Of a DNA stretch of 64,000 nt, positions 47,805 through 57,467 are shown in pieces. Location of the stretch: positions 62,001-126,000 of the forward strand of contig JBALVY010000009.1 in assembly GCA_036960375.1 (NCBI GenBank), in the 5' to 3' direction. The notes beneath the pieces are model-generated. The model was not told where the DNA came from. It worked only from the letters and a program-made list of their open reading frames with translations, and did no database searches. Numbering within the stretch: position 1 is the first letter of the stretch; every line of letters starts with the position of its first letter. The translations under genes and the position numbers were made by a program. Source of the stretch: CAWVSB01 sp036960375. Its GTDB lineage: Bacteria > Pseudomonadota > Gammaproteobacteria > Pseudomonadales > CAWVSB01.

Positions 47805-49196
47805 CTATGACGCTATCGGTTTTAATCTGGCTGTAAAGTGCCTCAACACCGGCGGCTCATATTCAAATTCGAGGCCTTTGATGCTATGTGCTCTATCCCT
47901 GATGGAAATCAAACTATCCGCGATATAGTCCATATGATCATTGGTATATACCCGCCGTGGAATCGTGAGCCGTAGCAGCTCCAGCGGAGAATATTTTTGC
48001 TCTCCTGAAATGGGATCACGGCCCAAAAGCAGTGAGCCTATCTCCACTCCACGGACTCCGCCCTCTAGATAAAGTTCATTCGCCAAGGCATGCGCCGGAA
48101 ACTGTGAAGCAGGAATATGCTCAAGCATCTTTCCCGCATCAACAAAAACCGCGTGACCTCCCGTAGGGTACTGAATAGGAATGCCAGCCTCGCGCAGGCG
48201 CTCTCCGAGATAAGCCACCTGACCGATCCGATAATTCAGGTAGTCTTCATCAGCGCATTCCCAAAGACCGACATTCAGCGCTTCCATATCGCGGCCGTTA
48301 AGACCTCCGTAGGTAATAAACCCCTCCATTGGTACGCAGAGTACCTGCACCGCTCTGCACAGGTCCTCGTCATCTTTAAAGCAACACAAACCGCCCATAT
48401 TCACCATGGGGTCCTTTTTCGCCGACATGGTAAATATATCGCCGTAGTAGAACATTTCCCGGATCACGTCTCCTATAGCAACGTCACTATAATCTTTCTC
48501 CCGCTGCTTGATAAACCAGGCGTTTTCGGCAAAACGCGCGGCATCAATTACCACGGGTATATCATTGGCTTTAGCAATTTCTGAAACTGTCCGTATATTG
48601 GTCATTGAAACCGGCTGGCCGCCTGCCGAGTTGCAGGTAATGGTGACAATAATACCCACAACATTCTCGCTACCATGCTCGTCAATAGTGGCGCGCAGAG
48701 CCGCAATATCAAAGTTGCCCTTAAAATCATAGTACACGCCTGTATCGGTAGCCTCCTCCGTTAATACATTAATGGCTTTGGCACCACTCATCTCAACATG
48801 TGCCGCGGTTGTATCAAAATGGTAATTGGATATAAACACCGGTTTTTTACTGCTACTGCGTTTCACCATAGTGGGGAACAGAATTTGTTCCGCGCCACGG
48901 CCCTGATGAACCGGGATAACCTGTTTGTAACGAAACAGCGTGCGAACGGACTGCTCCAGTTTCACAAAACTACGGCTACCGGCATAGGCTTCATCGCCAA
49001 TCATCAGCGCCGCCCATTGATTAGCACTCATTGCACCAGTGCCCGAGTCTGTTAATAGATCAATATAGACATCGTCGCTTTTTAATAAAAAGGGATTATT
49101 CCCAGCCTCTGCCAAGGCAGTCTGGCGGTCAGCGAGATTGGTCATTTTGATGGGTTCAACCATCTTGATGCGAAAGGGTTCTGGAATACGTTTCAT
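47805..49196 (-). CDS. tnaA: Tryptophanase (tryptophan indole-lyase)
   Basis: 463 residues, beta-eliminating PLP lyase. FRIKMVEPIKMT at the start, GRGAEQILFPTMVK, NYHFDTTAAHVEMSGA, VTITCNSAGGQPVSM, and the PLP-lysine segment FTMSAKKDPMVNMGGLC. The MSAKKD form and the YEPPVLRHFTARLK ending match TnaA better than tyrosine phenol-lyase (which has SCKKD). It converts Trp to indole, pyruvate and ammonia. It is convergent with the Rieske gene and unrelated in function to its neighbours. A bulged hairpin at 49231-49254 precedes it; I found no clear TnaC leader peptide. Confidence 0.9.
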   Translation of the reverse strand: MKRIPEPFRIKMVEPIKMTNLADRQTALAEAGNNPFLLKSDDVYIDLLTDSGTGAMSANQWAALMIGDEAYAGSRSFVKLEQSVRTLFRYKQVIPVHQGRGAEQILFPTMVKRSSSKKPVFISNYHFDTTAAHVEMSGAKAINVLTEEATDTGVYYDFKGNFDIAALRATIDEHGSENVVGIIVTITCNSAGGQPVSMTNIRTVSEIAKANDIPVVIDAARFAENAWFIKQREKDYSDVAIGDVIREMFYYGDIFTMSAKKDPMVNMGGLCCFKDDEDLCRAVQVLCVPMEGFITYGGLNGRDMEALNVGLWECADEDYLNYRIGQVAYLGERLREAGIPIQYPTGGHAVFVDAGKMLEHIPASQFPAHALANELYLEGGVRGVEIGSLLLGRDPISGEQKYSPLELLRLTIPRRVYTNDHMDYIADSLISIRDRAHSIKGLEFEYEPPVLRHFTARLKPIAS

Positions 49197-49524
49197 ATAT
49201 CTGCTCCTGAATTCAGGCGAGTGACATCGTGGCTCGACGATTATCGTGAGCCAACTATAAAAAGGACAGCAGAGCGGTATTTAGTGGAAAAAGCGCGAGC
49301 GCGCCAATTTAGCGTCGTGGTTGTACCAATGAAGACTGAGGTTAGTCTCAACAAAGGCTGTTATGTGTAGCAAAGCAATATTCATGATTGCAACCAAGTT
49401 TTCGATATCAACAAAGGTAACCGAATAGCTTCCACGTCACAAGGCCCCAATAGCCTAGACAAACGCCTGCCCAAATACACAATGGATTCAAGCCGATTGC
49501 GAGGCCCAGGCGAAATATGCAGCC
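49197..49524. other. Intergenic region upstream of tnaA, no gene found
   Basis: 328 bases between tnaA and the TAXI lipoprotein gene, both on the minus strand. An inverted repeat TGGCTC...GAGCCA with inner ACGAT/ATCGT (49231-49254) sits 35 bases before tnaA. It has no U-run, so it is more likely an operator or RNA structure than a terminator. A tryptophan-induced leader is known for enteric tnaA; nothing like it is evident here. Confidence 0.45.
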
Positions 49525-50814
49525 TCATGAAGAGGTCTTTTCCTTCAAATCATTTCGCAGTCGCTGCAACTGATCAATAAATATTTTAAAACTTTCGTTT
49601 GCAGCCAACTTCTCGTTAATAAGCGATTCAAATGCCTCTCGCTCCAAATCATCCAATTCCTTCAGTAATGACTCAGCAGGCGCTGTATCCATGCCGGCTC
49701 GCGCGCTCATCACCCTCTCATAAAAAGTATCTATACGGTCCTTTTTACGATGCGCTCGCCAACGCGAGAATGCCACGAAAGTGCTCACAATCAGGAACAG
49801 CATGTATATCAATAGATTGATAGTTTCAGCGTAACGCTCCAGAAGACTCGGTTCATCACGATCCAGATAACGGCGGGCACCATCGTGAAGTGGAAAATTC
49901 AAATCGAGTCGGTTAAACGACTCGCTGATCCCGGAAAACAAATGTGGCGCAATGGCACTAAAACGCGGTTTCTGTTCGAGTAAGGTCCGAGTCAATTTAT
50001 AGATAAGAACCTCCGACAGATCCTTACGAGCAGCTAACAGTGTATCAACTGCAACAGTCAACAATGGCCCCTCATTACCCGGCAAGTCATAGGTTAACGC
50101 AGGAATAATCTTAGGTCTCATATGCGGGGCAGTATATGCAATACCCTCCTCGTAAAAAGCACGCTGGGGGTTGAGTTCGTTATCCAGAGAAAGCAACGAA
50201 TAACCCGGCCTGGTCCAGTCGGTGTTATCCGGATTTATAGGCCCAAAGTACACAATAATATCAGTCACTCCTTCCTCAAAGGAGGAAGTAAGCGTGTAGT
50301 CGCCGGGTTTTAAGCCCTGCCGCTTGGTCACAAGTTCCACAAAACGCTGGCCTGCCGATGAATGATTAGGAATAAAAAATGATGCACCCAACAAAGTATT
50401 AGATGAGTCAGATACGCCAAAATCATCAGCCATTAGAAGATGAAGATAGCTTTCAAATACCGGTAACACCGCTCTTATACCTGGCACAAAAGCGGTGCTA
50501 TTTTCCACCAGGGCAAGGTCAGCCTCCCCACTGATCAGAGAATCAAGCGGCGAGAGATCTTTATCCACAGTGGCGTCAGTAATAGTTAACTCCGCCTGCT
50601 CTTCAAATATGCTCTGCAGCGCCTGAGGGTCAAATTGAGTGTAGTCAGTAGTATGTATACGCAGGGTATCATTGCTTAGGTCGCAACCTACCAATAGCAA
50701 TGCAAGCACGGCGAGCCCTATCGCCTTGCTGGGTAACAAGCCGGGGAAAATCGAGGCTCCCCTTGTTTCACGGATCAGTGTGTAGCACTTGCTACTGTAA
50801 AAAGGGTTTTGCAC
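49525..50814 (-). CDS. TAXI-type TRAP solute-binding lipoprotein with C-terminal membrane segment
   Basis: 429 residues. Lipobox LLVGC (Cys about 44), then a TAXI-like periplasmic binding domain with ISGEADLALVENSTAF and GISESFNRLDLNFPLHDGAR near its end. A transmembrane helix (about 335-355, LLIYMLFLIVSTFVAFSRW) and a charged coiled-coil tail to the C-terminus follow. Canonical TAXI proteins lack the C-terminal helix and coil; combined with the lipid anchor this suggests a membrane-tethered sensor or partner of a TRAP permease. No permease is encoded adjacent. Confidence 0.8.
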   Translation of the reverse strand: MQNPFYSSKCYTLIRETRGASIFPGLLPSKAIGLAVLALLLVGCDLSNDTLRIHTTDYTQFDPQALQSIFEEQAELTITDATVDKDLSPLDSLISGEADLALVENSTAFVPGIRAVLPVFESYLHLLMADDFGVSDSSNTLLGASFFIPNHSSAGQRFVELVTKRQGLKPGDYTLTSSFEEGVTDIIVYFGPINPDNTDWTRPGYSLLSLDNELNPQRAFYEEGIAYTAPHMRPKIIPALTYDLPGNEGPLLTVAVDTLLAARKDLSEVLIYKLTRTLLEQKPRFSAIAPHLFSGISESFNRLDLNFPLHDGARRYLDRDEPSLLERYAETINLLIYMLFLIVSTFVAFSRWRAHRKKDRIDTFYERVMSARAGMDTAPAESLLKELDDLEREAFESLINEKLAANESFKIFIDQLQRLRNDLKEKTSS

Positions 50815-51092
50815 CTAAAATCCTCTAATATTTCATACTGTAAAAACAGTCAATGGCAGTCATCATGCTGCCCAGGTATCTATCGAAGCTCATACTTTAC
50901 AGGCGACTGCAGTCTATTAAAACTGAATCGTTGATTTGTATGGTGGCGCGCCGGTGTCATCTTAACACTGCGCCAATGTGAACGCCCTCCCTAACGAATG
51001 GTTACACTCTCCTCACATTCGTTTTTTTACCCCGCTAGCTGTGATTTACTGCAGCTTAGACAAACCTCTTGAACGCCTTACTGGAGCTCAAC

Positions 51093-51399
51093 ATGATTCC
51101 CATCGACCTTACTGGAAAGGTAGCCCTAATCACCGGCGGTAGCCGTGGCCTCGGTAGAGCCATGGCGCTAGGTCTTGCTGATGCCGGCGCCGACATTGTA
51201 GTCGCCAGCCGCAAACTGGAGAGCTGTGAGGCAGTGTGTGAGGAAATTACCGCCAAAGGTCGCAAGGCTCTGGCTGTGGCCGCTCACGTAGGCGAAACCG
51301 CCAGTCTGGACGCGCTCATTGAGGCCGCAATAGCGGGGCATGGGTAGCTATACCACAGGCAGTACCGTAGTAGCCGACGGCGGTTATTTAGTTCTCTAG
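51093..51399 (+). pseudogene. SDR gene with large internal deletion
   Basis: Starts normally (GGAG, then MIPIDLTGKVALITGGSRGL, TGGSRGLG cofactor loop) and is coding to about residue 84 (SLDALIEAAIAGHG), where the frame stops at 51345. In the next frame the last 16 residues of an SDR follow at once: YTTGSTVVADGGYLVL and a stop at 51399. About 145 residues including the catalytic Ser-Tyr-Lys are therefore gone, and a shift joins the ends. Not functional. Confidence 0.82.
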
Positions 51400-51408
51400 G
51401 AGAGAAAA

Positions 51409-51540
51409 ATGGAAAATCTATTACTGGAACGCATTGGCAAGTCCGTCGCTCTGCTAAAACTGAATAGACCACAAGCCCGCAATGCGCTGAGCTGGCAACT
51501 CATTGGTACATCGCGGGCACACCATTTATCACACAGGTAA
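51409..51540 (+). pseudogene. Crotonase, N-terminal fragment
   Basis: AGGAGAG is followed by MENLLLERIGKSVALLKLNR and PQARNALSWQL, the standard N-terminus of an enoyl-CoA hydratase; after about 31 residues homology ends (IGTSRAHHLSHR, stop 51538). In another frame YIAGTPFITQVMKP then stop (51551) looks like the tail of some further gene. The fragment follows the broken SDR by 9 bases, so the same set of deletions probably reduced an SDR-crotonase operon here. Confidence 0.75.
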
Positions 51541-51568
51541 TGAAGCCGTAAATTGAGGATACTCTAAA

Positions 51569-53743
51569 ATGGTCACCACCAAACGCACGTTTTGCTCTCT
51601 CTGTGAATCTTTCTGCGGCCTTGAAGTAGACGTAGAAGACAACAAAATTGTCGATATACGAGCGGATAATAATCATGTCGTTAGCCAAGGTTATGTCTGC
51701 GTCAAAGGCACTAAATTTGATTCAGTACAACACAGCCCCGACCGCATAACACAACCACAGAAACGGGTTGGAACCGAATGGCAGACCATTAGCTGGGAGC
51801 AAGCCTTAACCGAAATCGCCAGTAAAATGGCTCAGCTTAAAAGCGACCACGGGGCACAATCCGTCAGCCACTTTGTGGGCGCACCCGGTGGTGCGAATTT
51901 ACTGGCACCCATATTCAGGGGTGAATTGTACAAAGGCCTGGGCTCCAACCGCATGTACGGCACCGGCACCTGCGACACCATGAATAAATTTCGTGTTAAC
52001 GGTGATATGTATGGCTCACCGATGCGACTGGCCTACCCGGACGTCGACCACACCGAGTTTATGATGATTCTCGGTGCCAACCCCATTATCTCTGGCAATA
52101 CTCTTTACCACCTGCCCCGCTCGCGTGAACGTTTTGGGGACATTATTAAGCGAGGCGGACGGGTTGTATTTATTAACCCCAGGCGTATTGAAAGTGCCCG
52201 CAACGCAGAGCACCTGTTTATTCGTCCCGATACCGATGTATATTTCCTGGCTGCATTTTGCAATGAAATTATTCAACGTGATGCGGTAGCACATGAGCGC
52301 ATCAACAAAACCATGAAAAACTTTGATGCGCTGAAAGGCACGGTATCGCCGTGGACGCCAGAGCGACAAGCAAAGGTTACCGGTATCTCTGCCGCTACCC
52401 TGGTCGAACTGGTAGATAGCTATGTGAAGGCTGGCGCCGCAGCGCTGAATATGGCAACCGGTGTGAATCAGGGTCGCAGTGGCACACTCTGTTATTGGTT
52501 GCTGGAGTCGATCAGTGCTATTTCCGGTAACTTCGATCGCAAAGGCGGCAATCTGATTGGCGAGGGCATCCTGGATTTTGCAAGCCAGGCCAAAGACGAC
52601 CCGCAGATGAAGCTGGGTTATCACCGTGAAGACGATCTGCCCACGGTCAGTGGACAGCAGGCTGCAGGCATGGTCGCCGATGACATTCTCAATGGACACG
52701 TACGCGGCATGATTGTAGAGGCTTCCAACCCCTTGTTAGCCTGTGGCAACCCGGATGGGCGACTGCAGCGAGCGATGAGCAATCTGGAATTACTGGTTAG
52801 CGTAGACTTGTTTCGTAACGAAACAGGTAACCTGGCCCACTATATACTACCGGCAACCACCTGGATGGAACGCAGCGGTATGCCCTATGCTCTGCAGTCC
52901 TTTGTAGGCTGCACCGCAACCCCCTATTTATATGCCTCAGGGCCGGCGCTTAAACCCCCTCCTGGAGTACGACACGAATGGTGGATCTACGTACGCCTGG
53001 CAGACAAACTGGGTGTGACTCTTTTTAATAACAAATTTATGAGCGGGTTTCTCAAACTGGCGGCAAAGTTGGCCTATACGCCTCTAGGGTTTATTAAAGT
53101 GCCGGAACTGATGATCAGCGGCATGCTGAAACAAGCGGGTCAGCCTAGTTTCAAAAACATGTTAAAAAACCACCCCCACGGCCTGCGCCTACCTGACAAT
53201 GAAGGTGATAATTTTCTCGGTACCGACAAGGTGCTAACAGAGGACGGCTTGGTTGACCTTGCACCAAAACCCTATGTAGAACGGTTTAACAACGCCATCG
53301 AGGATCTTTACCAGGAAGAGCTAAACAACCTGGGTAAAATGAAACTGATTGGCAAGCGCGAAGTGAAACGCATGAACAGCTCGTCTGCCAATTCTACTCG
53401 TCTGGTAAAAGACAATACCAACTATGCGTATCTCAGCACTCAAGACGCCGACCGCATTGGCATTAATACGCTTGAGCTGATTGATGTCACATCGAAGTTC
53501 GGAAAAATAACCATCCCGGCAAAAATCAGCGATGACATGATGCCAGGCACTGTCGCTATACCACAGTGCTGGGGTCATAGCGACGCAGACGGATTACCAC
53601 ATGCACAGCAACATCCCGGAGTGAACTCAAATTTGCTAGCAGGCGATGGCCGTGACAATGTTGAAGAATTATCGGGTATGTCTCATTTGTCAGGCATTCT
53701 TGTCGATATTGAAAAATCCCAATCCATCGGCAAAGCCATCTAG
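51569..53743 (+). CDS. Molybdopterin oxidoreductase with N-terminal [4Fe-4S] site
   Basis: 724 residues. CSLCESFCGLEV plus a fourth Cys in GYVCVKG bind an Fe-S cluster (C-x2-C-x3-C-x26-C). Bis-MGD binding segments include GTGTCDTMNKFRVNGDMYGS, MMILGANPIISGNTL, INPRRIESARNAEHLF and the C-terminal molydopterin dinucleotide domain (LSTQDADRIGI; AIPQCWGHSDADG; HPGVNSNLLAGDG). Single-subunit members of the formate dehydrogenase/thiosulfate reductase superfamily of this length occur with steroid and aromatic degraders; substrate unknown. No TAT signal, so cytoplasmic. Confidence 0.87.
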   Translation: MVTTKRTFCSLCESFCGLEVDVEDNKIVDIRADNNHVVSQGYVCVKGTKFDSVQHSPDRITQPQKRVGTEWQTISWEQALTEIASKMAQLKSDHGAQSVSHFVGAPGGANLLAPIFRGELYKGLGSNRMYGTGTCDTMNKFRVNGDMYGSPMRLAYPDVDHTEFMMILGANPIISGNTLYHLPRSRERFGDIIKRGGRVVFINPRRIESARNAEHLFIRPDTDVYFLAAFCNEIIQRDAVAHERINKTMKNFDALKGTVSPWTPERQAKVTGISAATLVELVDSYVKAGAAALNMATGVNQGRSGTLCYWLLESISAISGNFDRKGGNLIGEGILDFASQAKDDPQMKLGYHREDDLPTVSGQQAAGMVADDILNGHVRGMIVEASNPLLACGNPDGRLQRAMSNLELLVSVDLFRNETGNLAHYILPATTWMERSGMPYALQSFVGCTATPYLYASGPALKPPPGVRHEWWIYVRLADKLGVTLFNNKFMSGFLKLAAKLAYTPLGFIKVPELMISGMLKQAGQPSFKNMLKNHPHGLRLPDNEGDNFLGTDKVLTEDGLVDLAPKPYVERFNNAIEDLYQEELNNLGKMKLIGKREVKRMNSSSANSTRLVKDNTNYAYLSTQDADRIGINTLELIDVTSKFGKITIPAKISDDMMPGTVAIPQCWGHSDADGLPHAQQHPGVNSNLLAGDGRDNVEELSGMSHLSGILVDIEKSQSIGKAI

Positions 53744-53750
53744 CAACCAA

Positions 53751-54677
53751 CTAATCGGCCAGCTGTGGATCCTTGACAAATAGCATGTCCATGACAATTT
53801 CCGGGTTCCAACTTTTTAGATGCTGTTCACTGGCAGCGCGAATATCATCCAATTGTGAAATTGAATGAATACCGAAGTCGTCCGCAACAACAACGTGGAC
53901 TAATACATAGGTATTTCGACCCCGTTTGCTGACCCGTAATTCGACGTGATCGACGCTGACCTGGTTCAGACTTTCGAGTAATCTTCGCTCAATATCATCA
54001 ACAATATGCTCTTGGGGAGCCATTGAGATCACTTCCTTAAAGCTGTCGATCATGATTTTAGCGGGAATGGGTAGGGCCATCAGTACCAGAGCAATGAGTA
54101 ATATTGGGTCGATTAGCGGGGCATATTCAGACCACGGAGATTGCTCCAGCCACCAGGCACCAATAAAACCTAACAATACCGAGCCACTGAGCAGGCCATC
54201 AATAAACCAGGTTTTGGACTCCACTCTGACCAAATCAGAGCTATAATTTTCGCTGGCTCTTTTCATCAACCAGGCGACAAGAAAACAACCTACAGTAGCA
54301 ATGGCACCATAAACCACGGCCCAGCCATATTCTGCGGGGTTACCACCTGCCAACAGACGTTTTAGTGCTTCGACCGCGGCGAAACTACAGCTCACAATCA
54401 CAATCAGTGATTTAAACAGGTTTAGGGTGGGTTCAATAGACGTATAGCCAAAGTGAAATTGTTCATCGTCCGGACGCTCGGCAAGCTTGGCCACTTTTAA
54501 AGTCAGCAAGGCCATACAAAAAGCGATCATCGAATAAATACCATCAAACAAAATGGCATCTGATCCTGTCAGCAATGCAAAGCCCAATGCCAGCACCACA
54601 AAAAAGACCACACCATAAAGTGAAAATACTAATGCCCGCTGTTCGTTGCGTGCATTTTCGCTATAAGAATTTGAGAT
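53751..54677 (-). CDS. Cation diffusion facilitator (CDF) family transporter
   Basis: Six transmembrane helices, the CDF motif FDGIYSMIAFCMALLTLKVA, HFGYTSIEPTLNLFKSLIV, IDPILLIALVLMALPIPAKI and a C-terminal ferredoxin-like domain (about 200-285, DHVELRVSKRGRNTYVLVHV). Exports divalent metals. The GTG at 54611 starts in the middle of the first helix region; homology-like text (SENARNEQRALVFSLYG) continues upstream to a stop near 54707 with no ATG, GTG or TTG in frame. AGGA lies 7 bases before an ATC at 54677, so a rare start is possible. Confidence 0.82.
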   Translation of the reverse strand: MSNSYSENARNEQRALVFSLYGVVFFVVLALGFALLTGSDAILFDGIYSMIAFCMALLTLKVAKLAERPDDEQFHFGYTSIEPTLNLFKSLIVIVSCSFAAVEALKRLLAGGNPAEYGWAVVYGAIATVGCFLVAWLMKRASENYSSDLVRVESKTWFIDGLLSGSVLLGFIGAWWLEQSPWSEYAPLIDPILLIALVLMALPIPAKIMIDSFKEVISMAPQEHIVDDIERRLLESLNQVSVDHVELRVSKRGRNTYVLVHVVVADDFGIHSISQLDDIRAASEQHLKSWNPEIVMDMLFVKDPQLAD

Positions 54678-54793
54678 GAGCGTGTCCTCGCTGTTGATCG
54701 CGAGATACTAGCCATTCTCGACGGAAATGACAATTACCCCATTGGGGTGACTAAACCATAGCGCGATCCGTTTTGAGTCACTACAGCGGTTCT

Positions 54794-56503
54794 TTAGAGC
54801 TGCACACGAACTGTCTGCAGAGAATTTGCTGCAATACTGATACTTGAGTACTGTTCACCAATCTGCAGTTGGTACTCGATTGCCTGCTTGCTTGTATTCA
54901 AAAGTTGAACACTGAGCAGTCTGTCACTGTTAAGGGTGGCACTGGCGTGCAGTGCATCCTCATCAAGACCGGCAAGATGCTTGTCAGTTTGCACAGCGAC
55001 ATCGCCTGGGCGGATGGTTTTACTGAACTGCGCGAGCACGTAATAGATAGGAGTGTAGTAAATCACATCGTTTTCCACGTCGATCATAATGGGCGCGCCG
55101 CAGAAGTTGCCAACATGGTTGGGGCCACCGTTTTGATCTAATACTGCGTTCCAGTCGATCCAGCCTTCCGTCCAATGATTGAGGCTGACTATGATATTTC
55201 GGGCGTAACGATGTACCGGGGTATACACGGGGTGATGTTCCGGATTGGGCGCCCAGGTGGCAGTATAGGCCCAATCGGTAGCGTTTTCGTTCCACCAGAA
55301 CTCGTCATTATTAAACCAGTCTGATTCCTTGAAACGTTCTGGGTCCAAAATACCATCCGGTGCCGGTTTACCCAGATCATCGATGGTGCCTTCGGTGTGA
55401 ATAATCGAGAACTCGGGGAATTTCTCATGAACCCGCTCAAACACCTCTTCATAGACCATAGTTGTGCTTTCATACCAGTGCACTGCTGCGCCATATACGA
55501 AAGGGGCTGTTTCTGGATCGCTGAAGATCACATCGGCCCAATGCTCCAGCCCGTCCCGGTTTTGATCGTATATCAATATTTTGGTATCGCGATGCTCGCT
55601 CGCTTGCAGCTTGGGCCCAAGATGGTGCTTGATAAACTCGTTTTGGGATTCTGGACTAAAATGCATGCTCTCCCACTGACCACTATTACCGTGTGGTTCG
55701 TTGACCGGTGTCAGCCCCCAGATGTCCACCCCTTCGGCCTTGTAGGCATCCAGGTATTTAACAATATAGTCTGCGTAGCTTGAGACGTATTCGGGCTTTA
55801 ATTCACCACCTGTGCCCTGATGGTTATTTTCAGCTGTCGGCAGGATGTACCAGTCTTCGATATCTTTCATCCACGATGGCGCAGTCCAGGCGGAGGCAAT
55901 GATACGCAAATCCTTCTCTGCCTGGCCGCTTTTAATCGCTATAGCTTGCTGGATCATCGGTAACAGATCGAAGGATGGGTCTTTTATAAGGGGGTATTCC
56001 TGGGGGCTAAAACCGTCTTGATCCACAAGGATACTGAAGTGCTTGAGCTCCGCATCGTCGGCTACGCTGGCATACGAATATTTGCCTTTAACAGCAAAAT
56101 CAGTTGCTCCGATGGGGGTACGGGCCAGAGAAAAGTTGGCGCCGCTTTCACCGTAGAGGCTTTCCATTACCTCAGCTCGTTTGTCCTTGTCCAGCTGCGC
56201 CAACATATAGGCCGAGGATTCAGTAAAAGAGGTGCCAATGCCGCGGATAGTTTGCTTGGTAAGGTCCGGTTGAATATTTATCACTGTGCCAGTTGGGCTG
56301 CCTTTTTTAAAACCCAGATTTTTTTGCACAGCCATCTTTTGGCCAGCCTCACTGGTTAACAGAATTTCAGTTGTGCTAGTTAGGCTGTAATTGGGCAAAG
56401 CGGGATCAGGGGTCAACTCCGCGCCTTGCCGAGTAGAATCACATGAGGACAAAACTGCGGCAGACAGCGCTATCAGAATAAAAGTTTGAATTATTTTTCG
56501 CAT
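54794..56503 (-). CDS. Glycoside hydrolase family 30 lipoprotein
   Basis: 569 residues. Lipoprotein signal with SSC cleavage at about residue 21; GH30 barrel with RGIGTSFTESSAYMLAQLDK, NFSLARTPIGATDFAVKGKY, SAWTAPSWMKD, acid/base Glu in WGLTPVNEPHG and nucleophile Glu in FSIIHTEGTID; C-terminal beta domain rich in short strands. GH30 members are glucosylceramidases or beta-1,6-glucanases; the WTAPSWMK and HTEG form fits that group. Membrane-tethered exo-enzyme for external polysaccharide or glycolipid. It is alone between opposite functions. Confidence 0.89.
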   Translation of the reverse strand: MRKIIQTFILIALSAAVLSSCDSTRQGAELTPDPALPNYSLTSTTEILLTSEAGQKMAVQKNLGFKKGSPTGTVINIQPDLTKQTIRGIGTSFTESSAYMLAQLDKDKRAEVMESLYGESGANFSLARTPIGATDFAVKGKYSYASVADDAELKHFSILVDQDGFSPQEYPLIKDPSFDLLPMIQQAIAIKSGQAEKDLRIIASAWTAPSWMKDIEDWYILPTAENNHQGTGGELKPEYVSSYADYIVKYLDAYKAEGVDIWGLTPVNEPHGNSGQWESMHFSPESQNEFIKHHLGPKLQASEHRDTKILIYDQNRDGLEHWADVIFSDPETAPFVYGAAVHWYESTTMVYEEVFERVHEKFPEFSIIHTEGTIDDLGKPAPDGILDPERFKESDWFNNDEFWWNENATDWAYTATWAPNPEHHPVYTPVHRYARNIIVSLNHWTEGWIDWNAVLDQNGGPNHVGNFCGAPIMIDVENDVIYYTPIYYVLAQFSKTIRPGDVAVQTDKHLAGLDEDALHASATLNSDRLLSVQLLNTSKQAIEYQLQIGEQYSSISIAANSLQTVRVQL

Positions 56504-56690
56504 TTAAACAGGCCTGCTATTGATTCGGCTCTGGACAACCGATTGAGTTTATTTGCTTCGCAGGCAGGCAGCTCGCTTATACGTTAATAGCAGCCAGACT
56601 TGTGTAAGCTCGCTCCATTCTTATAGCTGAGTCTGGGCTTAGCAATAGATTTGCGGTAACAGGGGCATAACAAGGGTTCTGTCGGGCGTT

Positions 56691-57467
56691 TTAAGTAAAC
56701 GGAGGGTCTATCACATTGGATCGAACCAGAACGCCGCCATCAACCACCATGTCGTGACCAGTTATAAACGAGGCCCGCTCGGAACAGAGATAGACTACCG
56801 CATCGGCAATTTCTTCCGGCTCAGCCAGCCGTTGCATGGCATGGGCTTTTTCCATCTTTTGTTTTAATTCCGGCATGGTTTCAAGATACATTTTAGCGCC
56901 ACCCGTATTAATACCGCCCGGACACACCGTATTCACCCGCACCCCCCGGGTCGCATACTCTACCGCTGCAGATTTGCTCAGGTTAATCACCCCGCCTTTG
57001 GCTGCTGCATAGGCACTTTGATGGTACTCACCCCGCATGCCCGACACTGAGGCGACATTGACAATGGCACCGCCACCCGAGGCTTCAATCAAGGGTAACT
57101 GGGATTTCATGCACAACCAGACGCCTTTCAAGGTCACCGACATACACTTGTCCCAGTGTTGCTCAGTAATTTCCACAAAAGGGAGATTAGGTGTGCCCAT
57201 TGCGCCATTATTGGACACAGCATGCAGTGCGCCGTAGCGCTGCCGTATTGTATCAATGACAGCAGCGACCTCGTCAGCTACAGCCATGCTCGCCTGAATG
57301 GCCATACCACCAGCGCCAGCAGATTTAATGCACTGCAAAGTTTCTTCAGCGCCAGCCAAATTAATATCTGCAACTACGACCTCATAGCCTTCTCTTGAGA
57401 AAGCCATACAGGTAGCACGCCCGGTACCAGCGCCGCCACCCATTACCAACGCAATTTTTTTATTCAT
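56691..57467 (-). CDS. SDR family oxidoreductase (operon distal gene)
   Basis: 258 residues. GGGAGTGRATCMAFS cofactor loop (unusual MGGGAGTG in place of TGxxxGIG), NNGAMGTPN, NVASVSGMRG and YAAAKGG with the catalytic Tyr/Lys, CPGGINTG near the end. Its start overlaps the end of the crotonase by 8 bases. Last of four genes transcribed from marR. Likely 3-hydroxyacyl-CoA dehydrogenase or alcohol dehydrogenase of the same pathway (inference). Confidence 0.87.
   Translation of the reverse strand: MNKKIALVMGGGAGTGRATCMAFSREGYEVVVADINLAGAEETLQCIKSAGAGGMAIQASMAVADEVAAVIDTIRQRYGALHAVSNNGAMGTPNLPFVEITEQHWDKCMSVTLKGVWLCMKSQLPLIEASGGGAIVNVASVSGMRGEYHQSAYAAAKGGVINLSKSAAVEYATRGVRVNTVCPGGINTGGAKMYLETMPELKQKMEKAHAMQRLAEPEEIADAVVYLCSERASFITGHDMVVDGGVLVRSNVIDPPFT

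Noticed and set aside
52016..52699. 227-residue minus-strand frame inside the molybdopterin gene
   Set aside because: The plus-strand gene has all cofactor motifs across this span; the minus frame has no recognisable fold or ribosome site.
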